Assembly: GCF_030936135.1 (NCBI RefSeq)
Contig: NC_082611.1
Location: forward strand, 434,001-498,000
DNA: 64,000 bases
DNA from: Gavia stellata
Lineage: Eukaryota; Chordata; Aves; Gaviiformes; Gaviidae
Direction: 5' to 3'
Shown here: positions 36,170 through 48,200 of the stretch, piece after piece
How the letters are laid out: each line of letters starts with the position of its first letter
Numbering within the stretch: position 1 is the first letter of the stretch
Notes under the pieces: generated by a model
What the model was told of the DNA's origin: nothing
The model's input: the letters and a program-made list of their open reading frames with translations, nothing else
Database searches by the model: none
Position numbers and translations under genes: made by a program

Positions 36170-36560
36170 AAAGACAAAACTTAATTTTTCAGAAATTAAT
36201 TGTGCTAGCAAAATGGTTTTTAGAACACTGCGGTGAATGTTCTGTCAGCTTGACAGATGAAGGTAATGCTACAAAATGAATTTTGTTGACAAAATAATTT
36301 CAGGGTGTTGATAAAATGCGTTTTGTCTTCGGAGTGAAAAATACCAGACTGACAAATACTATTGTCCTTAGAAGTGTTTTTTCAGCTGTCAGTCAATTAT
36401 TCCCTTTTTAAGCCAGCCAATGATAGTTCTTCATATCGGAAAAAGCTTTCGTAAAAGATAGCATAAAGCTCTGAAGGACAAAATAATTAAACTTTGATTT
36501 GTTGCTTTCAAATTGAAAACAGCTTTGTTACTTTGATGAACAAGGATTGGTCGCCTGCAA
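36170..36560. promoter_or_regulatory. AT-rich candidate enhancer next to the CpG-rich block
   Basis: This 390-bp AT-rich segment holds an everted 7-bp repeat, TCTGTCA-gct-TGACAGA at 36,241-36,257, whose arms contain the TGACAG core used by MEIS/TGIF-type homeodomain proteins. A further CTGTCAGTCAATTA occurs at about 36,387-36,400. Two CTTTGAT strings, the TCF/LEF core, lie at about 36,493 and 36,532, and a CCAAT at about 36,417. The motifs are seen directly; that they act together is inference. No conservation or chromatin data are available. Confidence 0.3.
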
Positions 36561-36779
36561 AGTAGAAACAGGTGGCAAGCGTTTGATGGAGATTTGACAC
36601 GCGTTGTGGAGAAGAGAGGGCGGACTCGGAGCTGGGTTTCTTGAAACAGCTGTTTGTTTGAAAACTTACTGCTAGACTATTTGAATACGTTGCAAGCTTT
36701 TAAAATGGGTTTCCTGCAGATTTCACAAGCCATTTGCATGCACTTAGAAGGCTCATTTCTTCTTTCCATTGTGTTGCTC

Positions 36780-37260
36780 TCCTTGAGCGTGAGAGAGGGG
36801 ATGCGCAGCCAGTTTTCTGCCCGCCAGCACGCGCTGTTGGCTGGGGCGGCCAGTGACAGCGCACTCAAGGTGGGGCAGGGGCTGGCATTGCCCGTCCGCC
36901 CGGTGAGGGGCCCAGGCCCGGGGGCTCTGCCAGCCCTGGGCCGCCCCGCTCGTGGCTGGCTGCGGGGCTGGCGCCCGGGGGCTCGCCAGGGCCACGGGCT
37001 GGCGGGGCAGGGGGTGTGCCGCTGAGGGGCACGGGGCGGGGGGCGGCGGACGGGGCCCTGCAGCCAGTGGCAGCATGCAGGTGGTGGCAGGAGGGCCTGG
37101 AGCACAGGGGCCCGCGCCTGGGCGCCGCGCTCCTTCCCGGTGGCTCTGTTCTGCTCCAGCAGCAGCTTCCCGCGGTTCCTGCCTGCAGAGCTGGGCTGCC
37201 TCAGCCCGGTGAGGTACTGCCCGCCACTTGCCACCCCGGGTTACAAGACTGACTCTTCCC
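36780..37260. promoter_or_regulatory. CpG-island candidate
   Basis: This is the strongest CpG-rich block of the window. I count about 37 CpG in 480 bp by eye, in sequence of roughly 70% GC, for an observed-to-expected ratio near 0.6. It contains many GGGCGG/CCGCCC-like SP1-type strings and no TATA box. The overlapping frames on both strands (36,753-37,346 minus, 197 codons; 36,654-37,025 plus, 123 codons) are proline- and arginine-rich products of this composition, and no protein family was recognised. It could be the promoter of an uncharacterised transcript or a GC-rich distal element. Confidence 0.5.
36977..37014 (+). other. G-quadruplex-forming sequence
   Basis: Six runs of three to five G lie on the plus strand at 36,977-36,981, 36,989-36,991, 36,996-36,998, 37,004-37,007 and 37,010-37,014 (the last run can be used with different registers, and five runs are distinct). 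The loops are 7, 4, 5 and 2 nt. This satisfies the usual G3+N1-7 rule. A second cluster of G runs follows at 37,026-37,056, with one longer loop. Such motifs are common in CpG-island promoters. Confidence 0.75.
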
Positions 37261-40200
37261 ACTGCGGCCAGAAGGCCCTGGGCCTTCATCTGGCACATTT
37301 TTGGGACAGAAAGCCTTTCCAGGGCGACAGCCCAAAGGCCACTCACTCTGTGCAGAGCAGGGCGGGACAGGCAGAGGCCTCCTCACTCTCTGCTGCTCAA
37401 GGTGCTACTGCAAGGCAGAGGCTGAGAAGTGGAGGGGGGTGAGGCTGCCGCGGCAGACTGCAGAGGAGGCAGTGCTCGGGAGCTGCCCGGTTGCACGGTC
37501 TACAGATGTCGAGACTTTGCATCAGTATTTCCTATGGTGACCTGCTGACACCAACAAAAACATGCCTCTGGAGCATAGGCAGCTGGCACGGCTTACAAAC
37601 ACTGATACCAGCACCAGGCTTCTGGTTCAACCTTAATAATTACATGTACGTAGAAAAAAATCTCTGTGTCCTTTCATCAGCTCCCAGGAACTTCAGGCCC
37701 CTTATCATGACAGCTATATCATGTCAAGCCCAGAAAACCAGTGCCAAATCTGATGAGATTTTATTTTTTAGTTACTGGACCAAAGTCCTGCCTGGTGCAG
37801 CCCAAGGAAAAGTTAACCAAGTTACAGTAGCGGTAACTGGAATCAATATAATTGCAGTCACTAAGTGCCTGGAGCTGTTTCTCCTAGATGCTGTTTTGGG
37901 TAAGGATCTCTTGGGCTCTCTAGCCATTCTGCTGCTTCCCAGGAGGGCAGCATGCCAACATTTTTTCTGAAACTCTCTGGTTTCTTATTGGGATCTTAGG
38001 TTCAACAGGCACAACCCCTTTTGTCCACAGAAATGCAGGAACAAAATCTTGTGTTATGTACGAACTGGACTCTACTGGGATTTTTGAGGAAGCTTGAACT
38101 GAAGGCAATAGTCTTGTGATGAGGTAATGATGCTTCATTGCCAGGTTGTTTTTTTTTTTTCTTCTTTATCAATACTGGCATAACTAATTACGTTAAAGCA
38201 TAAATGACCTTGTTGGAACAGCTTATCTTAGTCAAATGAGCGTGCCACTCCCACAAGTCCCTGGAATGACACTTAGCATAATAGCTCCTTAATATGTGGA
38301 ACATCTGTTCTTCATTTTTGAAATAATCAGTGACTCTTCCTCATTACCTTCATTTACCAGTGCCAAAGTGAGCCAGCCATCCCTGGCATAGCATTTAAAC
38401 TTTTTAACTTATGGCTGGATGGGGTTTTGAAACCACTGACAAGAAAATAAGCAATCAAAACTATAAACTACCTGAAATCCCAGTTACAATTAATGTGTGA
38501 TAATTAACTAATGGTAGTTAATGGCACTGGCTAATAAATTAACAAAAGCACAGGTTCTCTTTTGGAGTTAGCATAACAGGGATGCTAGTAGCATCAATTA
38601 TGCCTTCAGTCTTGCTTTTAAGAGGTACTGTCTTTTGCTTTAGGAACAGTAGGATTGAAACCCCTCCAACAAGCTGAGCACAGTGGATAGTCTTTTAAAA
38701 CATGCTAACAAATATGAGAGCCCCTGGTGACCATCCAGTCAAGCCACACCACAAGCAGAGCTAGCTGTCTGCATAAATAGCAGCTCTCGTTGCAGCAGCA
38801 CACGGGCTACTCGAACACTGCTTCGGGAGAGCCAGGGGAAGACATGGGCTTCCCAAGGCCCTGCAGGGCAGTGAGCTCTGGTTGTTTCCCTGCTGAAGAA
38901 CAGCCCCCGCACTGTCTGCCCCGGGCACTTCTGCAGCTTGTGCCAGAGACACTGTCAAGAGCAGAACGTGCCTCAGGTGACAGAAGAGCCACGTCTGGCT
39001 CATTAGGCCCAAACCAATCCCTCCAGCTTGGCTCCTGACAACAGGAATATACGATGTGGCCACTCCCCAGGGGAACTGGGATTTCTGAATACTATTTGCT
39101 GATTGAACTTCAACAGAGCTGTGCTTTCCCCTTCTGTGCTGTCTGTCTTTTGCAGGCAGATAGCGGCCTGGCTTCTCCCTGCTGAGGCACGGGGGACAGG
39201 GGGAATCAATGCATGCCTGCTAATCTGCCTTCAGTTCACTTCTGCCTTTTAGGCTGCTTGGTCCTGTGGTACGATCACAACAATGCTAGAATAACACCTT
39301 AAAACCAATCATTTTTATGGGAACACGCAGAGTATAAAAGGTCTGACTGTCTGTGCACACATATACCATCAGTGGCTATTACCCAATAAAGCTGTCAGAT
39401 AGAGAAACATCACAGCAAGTCCTTGAACAATATCTCCTCAAGTTTAAACAGAGAAAAAGCTCCTCACAATTCATTTCTCGTAAAAATAAAGAAAAGAGGA
39501 TCAATACAAGCTGAACGAATGAATCAGGGTTGCTTCCTATAGATAAGGAGAGAAACAGCGTTTTCAGCCACAGGTGCTGGCTTTGGGAGGGCAAGCCACT
39601 GGCCATGAAATGACCCTGACAGACTTGGCAGGAGCCCTCAGCTGCTAAATGCCAGTGTTGACTGCATGCATTGTCTTCTGCCAGGATTTGACTTTTATTC
39701 TGGAGAAGAGCAGGAGCCCAGGGTCCTTCCCGAGAGCTGACAGGCCAGGGACTGCTAGACAACCCTGTTCTCTCTGCTTCCTCCACAGTGAGGACACAGT
39801 CTTGGCACAATGACAAAGCTGGAATAATGAGCAGGGTGTAAACAAGCTGCTCTGCTGCACTGGTGCCCTCGTGTCGGTAAATGCTGTCAGCGTGCTCCTC
39901 CACTCAGCGCAGATGTGCCCAGAAATTCTAGGCTTCATTGTCCCATTTTTGCAGCAGTTCTTGGCCCCAAAAGGAGCTGTAGAAAGTGCTTTAATTTCTC
40001 TGTAGTGATTAGGAACACAGTGCTTCCTTCATGACATACTGTCTGGGCATCGGAGGCTCCTGCACACTGAGCCCTTTGTATTCCTCTCTTCACAGTGTGA
40101 GTCCCACGATGCTCCATTTAATGGATGTTATTTAGGTTGAAAGGTAAGCAGCTTAAATGCTTTGCTTTCTAGCATCTGTGTCCTGTTAGAGCCATCTCTC

Positions 40201-42240
40201 ACTCACTCTCAATTGCACATTTTGTTACATGAACATGTTTAGATAGAACAAGGATTTTTCTCTCCTTCAAATATTTATAGTGATGACTTGTGATGTAATC
40301 AATATGGTTTGCAGAATCTCACCCTGCACCATCGCATCTTTATTCTTCAGAATAATGCTTGCTGCAATATTATAGCTAGGACTGACAAGATAAAGCTGAG
40401 TTAAAACAAATTGCACATTATCTGCTTCCATCCTGCTGTTGAGATTGCAAAAGAGAACAAATGAAATTCTATCAAAGAGAAGCTCTTCTCCCTCCTCCCA
40501 AGCAGAGGAGTGGCAGCTCCTGAGGCAGGCCGAGCACAGCTCTAACAGAAGCTGTGCTGAGATGGGGCTCCTATTCCCTCATCCCCAGCAGATAACCAAA
40601 GTGCTCCGGGCCAGGCTCCAAGATCCGCATCCATCTTGCCTCCATGCTAGATCCTGAGCACATCTTTCCCAACCCCTCTTCAGTCTTTGCTGAGTCAGCT
40701 CCTGGGGGATCTCCAGAATTCAGCATGCCATTACAGGACATGCAGGAGTATGGTCTGAGCTCTCCTCCTGCAGCACACCCCAGGAGGTGTAGCAGTAGCT
40801 TGCACCTGCTGTTGCCTGGTCTCCTTGCCTCCTTCCCCCAAGAACGACTGCAAGGAGAAACACTTTCAAGGAACTGGGACTGTAGGACAGTTTTTCCCTC
40901 CCTGCCACAGCCAGCAGTGAGCTAGTTTTCATGGGCCCAAAGAACACTGATATCCCACACAGCCCCAGCAGGAGATGCTGGCAGGATCCCTTTGTGGGCC
41001 AGTCCGAATGCTGGCCGTCTGCTCTGCCAGGCCTGCGTCACGAAGTCCAAGTGTTTGATGCTGCAGGCCTGCTGTGAACCTGCCTCTTGCCAGCACATGG
41101 TGGAAGCACTTTTTGAAAGATTTGGGGAAAGCAGGCAAGCTATGGGGAGGTTTGGCTGATGTAGCATTTGAGGAAAGTGCTGTTCAATATAGATATGTGT
41201 ACTCTGTGCTGAACTAAGAGATAACAGGAGCTCTTAATGTAGTGAGGAATGAAATGCAGCCTTTTCAGGAAGCCACATGCTCCTGTAGTTGATGAGGAGT
41301 TGAGAGCACCTTGCCAGAGAACTGCCCAACTAGGGGACTCGGCACAAAGTCAGGCAGCATTTAATAACATCCACGTGGCTCCTTTGTGCCATGGAAGTAT
41401 CTGACTTTGTCTCAGTCAGTGAGACTGGGATGCTTTTTTGAGCACAGAAACTGCTATAAAGAACATTATGCTATCATTGCTCTGGATGGAGCTGCCAGGA
41501 ATTGCTGCATCTTGCTCTTGGCTGCAAGGTGGCTTCACTCTTTTTTGTTGTATGAGGTAGGTATGTTTAAGTTCACTTGACAGGAAGCCTCTTGACATCA
41601 GCAAGAAGGCACTGCAGACAACTCTGGCTTAGAGGCCAAAGAACTTCCCACTCTTGTTGCTGCTCCTATGAAAAAGAAGAAAAGAATTTCTCAAAAATAA
41701 ACCACATTTGACCTGTAAGCAGAGAGTGTAGCTTGGCAGATGGCAAGGGAGGAAATGAGGGACCAGGCACTGGGAAAGATACAGGCAAAATGCCACCTGA
41801 TTTCTGTCTACTTAAAAACCAGTTCTTTACTGGGAACAGTGGCACTCTGCCTCTGCACAACTCCCTGCCTCAGTCTGTGAGTGTTGAACCAGGGACTCCT
41901 CCAGTCTGAGACTGAGAGCTGCAGAGCAATGCTTAATGATGTGACTGCTACCCCAAAGGGTAATTGCTGATCTGAACTACCTGCAACGCCCCTGGAAAGC
42001 TGTTTGTCATCAAAGACATTATTTAGCTAGCCAATAGCAAAGAGTAATTTGCAAATACTCCAGGAAATAAATTTCTACAGATTTTGAAGATACTAAAAGG
42101 GATGGATCATTATTACCTGGTGTTAGGAGTTATTTTTCCTAATTCTGTGTAGAAAAGTCAGGCACATGCTGGTAGGTGGAAGCAGCAGCAATCCTATGTA
42201 GCCTTAGTGCCTTGGTTCAGAATATCCTGAGCATAGCGGA
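37261..42240. other. Gene-free stretch, no recognised element
   Basis: The only simple-sequence feature is T12 at 38,149-38,160. The string TATAAAAGG at about 39,332-39,340 fits a TATA box, but no exon or CpG-rich block follows it. Frames at 37,491-37,970 (plus, 159 codons) and 39,379-39,903 (minus, 174 codons) have no recognisable domain. AT-rich sequence lies at 38,400-38,560 and 41,990-42,130. Confidence 0.5.
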
Positions 42241-45200
42241 GTCAGGAAAGACTCTTCCTCCTCCTTTTGAGGAACACAGAGGGATTATCTCCAAGCCCGT
42301 AATTTCTTAAATACCTTTTAATTGCTGCAGGGCCAGTTCTGTCTGGGTCAAGTCCCTGAGAGGTGTCCTCCTGGGCACTGGACTGTGATGAGCTCTGCCA
42401 GCACCCAGGTCCTGGACAGCCCCAGGCTCTACCTGGTGGCTTGGTCAGGACCTCAGCAGCCTTAGCCCACGGTTCCATGGCTGGGGGAGGCTTTAGTGGC
42501 TACACCAGCCAGCCACCTGCTTTTACATCTAGCCAGAAGGACGGGAAGTGTGTACCACGCTTGGCACTGGACCATCCTGCCTTGGGAGATGTGGCTGGCA
42601 CAGCACTGGGGCTGCCCTTGTCATTGCAGTCCAACACCAGTTAATGCAGCTCGGCAGGGAGTGCACCACGTCCACCTACGGCGGGTGCAAGAGGTGGCAT
42701 TCGTGCAAAGACATGTCAGTGCCATGCCACTGTGCCTGCCTGTGGCCACAGTCATCTTTGCCTTATTGTCGATAGAGATTAATTAGCATTTTATAGCATA
42801 CATGTGGGGGGCTCCCCCCTATTTCTGTGTTAAGGCAACACAGCTAACCGCCCTGGGTCAGCTGCTTGTGAATACCTTGGGACTCATTCTGTCCACGACT
42901 GCCCAGTGAACAGAGGTCCACAGCAGTGGAGCTGGGCGCTGTGTCCCTCTCCTGGCCTCCTTCAGACGCACACAGAACCTCGTGAAGAGCAGATGCAGCC
43001 AGCTTCCTTCTTCATACTGGGAGTGTCCTGCACCTGCAGTAATATCCCATTCTAGTAAGGATGCTGTTAATAAATGTAGGGCTTGAAAGTGCCAGTCGGG
43101 ACCAAAATAGTAATGAAATTACATCATAAATGCAGCAGCAAAGCTGATGTGGTTCCCTGTTAAACGACTCAGATGTATATACCATTTCATAGAGCGCTGA
43201 GGAGGCACTGCAGGTTCCCTTCCCCATCCCATTCAAAGGAGCGCTGTCTGCTTTGAAAGCCTGTATTTTTTCCAGACTATCAAGGGGTTGGTTTCTTTGG
43301 ACCTGACTGCAAATCCAGGAGGCCTTTGTGTATATTTCACAGAGGTCTGTCCCTGCAAACCGACTCTGTTGGTTTTCAAGCTAGTCAGGCCCAGGACCTG
43401 CTCTGTGTTCTCTCCCTTTGTATTTGTATCACTGTTCTATTACAGCAAGGTGCTGCAGAGGGGAGATGAAAAGAAGCTTGGAAGTCTGTTTCTATGAAAG
43501 TATGAATTTATTTTTAAATTTCTTGAATTATTTACTTTGTCTGCCTTTTTTTAATGACAGGTGAATACGTTTATGCATATTTTCCCAAGGTAGCACTTGG
43601 CATGAAGTGAATTAATTACATGCAGAGTGAATGCAGCTGATGTTAATTTTCAAGTCAAGTTTCAGCTTTGCTGAAATTTCAGAAAGAAAGTAGTGTTTTA
43701 TAAATTAAACTCTGCTTTGTATGCTTTCTTTTTAAAGCAGGCTTGGCATTTGGAAAGGCACCAGAAACAGAAAACAAACATACTAGATGAGGGAAACTTG
43801 TCTTTAAGAATGTACTCTGTCAGCTATCAGTAGACAGCTGTGGAGGTTGGTGTGGCAGCCCATCAGCTGTATGTGGAGGGTGTAATAGACTCCAGCAGCA
43901 TACCAACACCTTTGGCAGGAATTGGTTTCAGTGGCAAATTGCTGGTCTGTGGCACGAGCTGCTGCTTTGAACTGACAGGGTGATTAAACTGGTTGCTCCT
44001 TTCTGTGAGAGAGTGCACGCCCTGTGCGCTACTAGGGAAACCTCATTCTGCTTCAGAGCAGTTTAGATGCTGATACCACCAGAGCTTAACTGAAAAGGAT
44101 CCTGCACTGCCATGTCTGCACTGTCTGTGCAGCTGCACTACCAGCAGGGCAGGCGAGGCTGTGGTTCCTGGGAAAATCAAACCACCACCAGCATACATTG
44201 ACAAACTGGTCCCCTTTGTTCTTCCATCTGAGGCTATAGTTAGCATTTCAGTTCCTCTCTCCAGAAGGCTGGAATGATCTTACATTAACTCTTGTGGTAT
44301 GAGAAGTCATGGGAGCACAACCCCAGAGCTGGATAGGTGCCGTGGTCTGGAGCAGTGGTGCTGGGTCTGAGTAGCCTGAGTGCAGGAAATGCCCCACTGC
44401 TCTCCAGCAGACAGGCTGGGCATGAGAGCGGTGACCCTGGCAGCTGCTTGCCAGCCCTCAGTAACTTGGCCCTGCAGGTGGCTAACATGGAAAGGGTCAT
44501 AATTAATTTAACTCTCTATCCGTCAAGCCCAGTTTCTGTCCCTGGAACGACAACTCGTACATGATGCTTTCGAAGAGAGCAGTTCCTTCCAGCCTCTAAT
44601 GCTGCTTATAGGCAGTGTTGCCCTGTGCAGCTTAGCAGAGAGCAGATCTGATTTAAATGTGGTCTTCTGATTTTTCTGTGCTGTAGTGTTTACTGTCCAA
44701 GTTCTTATGTCCCAGATTTCCAGCTGTTGTGTTTAAATCTGATGGAGATGACCCTGGGAGCAGAGGGAGAATCTCTGCTGGGGTGAAATTGCTTTGGCTG
44801 TCCACTGCCAGTGAAGCACTCAGAGCTGAGCTGGGTGAGTTGCAATATAATCCATGTCTCATCTGCATAATTTCTTCATCTTTTAACATGAGGACTACAG
44901 TTTAGTGTGTCTGACTGAATTTATTGCTCTGGGTCTTGTTCTGAGAAGCAATGACCACTGGATGCCCCATTATCTTTTAGCTCATGTTTCATCTCATGTT
45001 TCCTGTAGCTTATGGCCCATATCTGATGGTGGAATGTAAAATGAGTTTATGATTTGGAAGTAGAAAAGGTTAACTCTAAATAACAATAAAAAGTTAAAAT
45101 GCGGAATGGAAATGTTGCTTTAGTTTTTATGGGTTCTACATAATTTTGTCTCCTTCCCTGAAGGATTTAGTATAAGTCAATGAGACAATTGCATTCAAAT

Positions 45201-48200
45201 CCTGTGGGCGGCTCTGCCGTGACTGAAGAGAAATTAGGGGATATATACAAAGTAGTTTTATAGAAACCATTTGGATGGCTGCCCGCTGGGGGAAGCACTT
45301 GGTGCCTGGGCTGTACTGTCCCTTGAACGGGACAGAGATGGGACAACAGCGTGCTTGTGGTAAGAAGGGAGGACACAGCTGCATGCTCTTGGAGCCATAA
45401 TGCTGCACTGATGGTCCCTGGGGGACCTGAGTGCACAGTGGCCTCTGCTTGCTGTTCCTGCCCCTGGCATGTTTGCTGAGAGCTACTGGGAAGGAGCAGC
45501 TCATCAGATGGCTTCTTGCTTGGAGCACGGTTCTCGTTTTAAATGTGTTGTTGGCTTGTTGGTAGCAACTTACCTTCCTAGGGCTGCTCAGCATCCAGTG
45601 CTGTGGTCTGAGGCCTCCCAGGAGGGAGAAGTACCAGTGAGAGATTTTGCCATCTAGCCCAGACCCATGGGCATTTCTTCTGTCCCTCTCCTTAGCCTTG
45701 CTTGAGGTGTTTGCTGAGCTCCAAAACTTCCCGGAGCAGTCCCTTGAGCACATGCACAACCAAGTTGTGGCTTTGCCTGTCCCACATGTGGTTCAGAGCA
45801 CCATAGAAGGATCCTCCTGTACACAGGCAAGGTGCTCTGCCTCGTCCTCCTGTGAATGCTGTGCGGCACATGGCTGGAAAAGGCTTCCTGAAACTTGGGC
45901 AGCCTTAGTTCCTGATCTTTGGGAACGGAGAGGTTAAAATCGCAAAGTAACTGTGGGTCTCTGCCCATGAAGGGCCCTTGGGAAGGGCTCCTGAGTGAGA
46001 AGGACCACTAGGACTCAGCTCTCTTTGCACAGTGGCACTTCGCAGGGTGTGCTGCAGAGCTCAGTGCTCTGCAAGGCTTGTCTGATGCTCGTAGCATGTC
46101 TGACGTTCCAGACATGACTAAGCCGTTTTCGTGGAAGAGATGGAATCTGACAGTTTTACTATTCAATTGTTTCTTATAGATTTCAAACAAAAATAAATTG
46201 GCTTATTTTAAAAGAACAAACTGTGGCAAAGCTTTTGTAAGCAGAAGCGAGTGGTCTCTGAAGCATGGCAGACAGCTCTGTATTCACAGCCGGCTAACAA
46301 GCTCTTCAAGGCCCAGTGCAGAGGGGGCTGGCCTGAAAAGCAAATGCCTCTTCTCAGCTCTAGCTTTGCCTTGAAGCACTTGGGGAAAGAAGTGCAGGGG
46401 AGGAAGCGGAGGTGGTTTTAGAGTCTGAGCATCCCCCATAAGGCAGGCTCAGCCCCACCGCCACCACAACAGCACTGCAGACAGCACGTTGCTGGCACTA
46501 GTGAGCTCCTGCCAATGTCCCCCCGCCCCAGTGGCAGGGTGCTTCTTGCAGAAGAAGCAGTGAAAACCTGTGTGAGGCTGGCACGGTCTCTGCCATTTCT
46601 GTTGCAGTGGGTGCAGGAGGCCAAACAAGATCAAGTGTAGCTGCTGACCAAACATTCTGGGAGACATGGTTCCTGCCCTGCAGGGCTGACAGCCTTGGGG
46701 TGAGACTGCAAGGAACAAGCAAGGAGGCAGTGGCCTTGCCTGCCTGCGATGGATGAATTCCTTGGCCCTTCCAAGGGTGGGTTCTTCACTGCTGGGGTGC
46801 CTCCCTCTCGAGGGCAGGCGTGGGGCTGTGTGAGCTGACTGTCCCTGGAGGGGCTCTCCGTGGGTGCTGGCATTCCTGGGGCTGCCTGTAGCAGACTTGC
46901 TTTTTCCAGGGTGCTGGAATTGGTGGCAGCGTGGATCTGTTTGGATGCCGCCTGGACCCCCATCCCCTTTGTGAGACTGCTTTCCACAAATGCAACGCAT
47001 CTAGGGAGCAGCACATCCACAGGTGCTATGATGCATTTGGTTTGCATTTAGAAGGAATTGCTGGCTTAGGAGGTTTCTCTGCTGCTTTTATAAATCACAG
47101 GCCTGTCATTGCCCTCCAGGCAGAGTCCTGCTGACATCTCCTCAGGACTGGTAGCCTCTGCAGACTGCCAAGCCTGGGGTGGTGATGGGGGATGCTGTGC
47201 CCAAGCCGGGGCTGGCAGTGGGTGCTGGGGAAGGGCAGGGTGACCACCAGGCCCCCGGGTGCAGTCTGCCTGCAAAGGAAGGGTTTGGTGCACGTGCCCC
47301 GGAGCTGCTTGCTGGCAGACCATTCCCAAGGAATTAATCTCGATGCAGACAGAAGAGCCAGGAGAGCAATTGCCTTGACATTAAACAAGCTGGCAGAAAG
47401 TGCAGGGGCTGCATCTGGAGCAGTGATGATAAGGACTGTGTCTGTCAGGATGGGGCTCAGAGGGCTGGATGCCTTGCCGTGCCCCCACAGGGCGGGAGAA
47501 GGGAGCTCGGTGGGGCCAGGCAGCCCCCACTGCCCCTTGCACACTTCTCTTGGGAACGCCTGTGGTGAGAGCAGCAGGCTCCATCCCCTCGGGGTGCTGT
47601 TGACCCGAAGAGCTCTGTGCCTGCGCTGAGAGGTCACCCTGGCCCTTCAGCACCGAGCTGGACTTCCCTGGCGCCAGTGTTGGCCAGGAGCAGGACTGCA
47701 GAGCCTGCGGCAGCTGAGGTCCTGGATCCTCCTGCTTTCCTTAGCACCTTCGTTAATGGGGCAGGCTAGAGAGCCTGGCTGTTCTTCTTGGGCTCTTTGC
47801 ACCTTTTAGCTTTTAAGGACTGGCATGTGCTGGGCTATCTGTTTATCAGCTGGAGTTTGCTAATGAAGGTATAAGTGTTCTGGATTCTTTGGAGGACTTT
47901 GTTTGCAAAGACCCTGGCTGTGAGGAAATGGCTGTGAGGAAAATGCCTTTCATCGTTCAAGATAAAGAACATCACAAAGCCTTGGAGACATGACTTCATT
48001 CAGGAATTAAATTTCAAGAGTCATCTGGTGTCAAATAAGTTTCATTTAATAGGTCACTCGCTTAAATAAAGTTTCTGTAGAAATCAATATCTCTTTCTCC
48101 TGCAATTGACAGCTCAAGACATTGAAAATGGCATTTTTCACATACTGTTTATTTAATTTGAGGAGGAAGAATCCCTCCCACACCTTCTGCTTGGTCGAGG

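Noticed and set aside
36753..37346. 197-codon minus-strand frame and overlapping plus-strand frames
   Set aside because: They follow from about 70% GC and few stop codons; the residues are Pro/Arg/Ala-rich in several frames at once and match no family I know.
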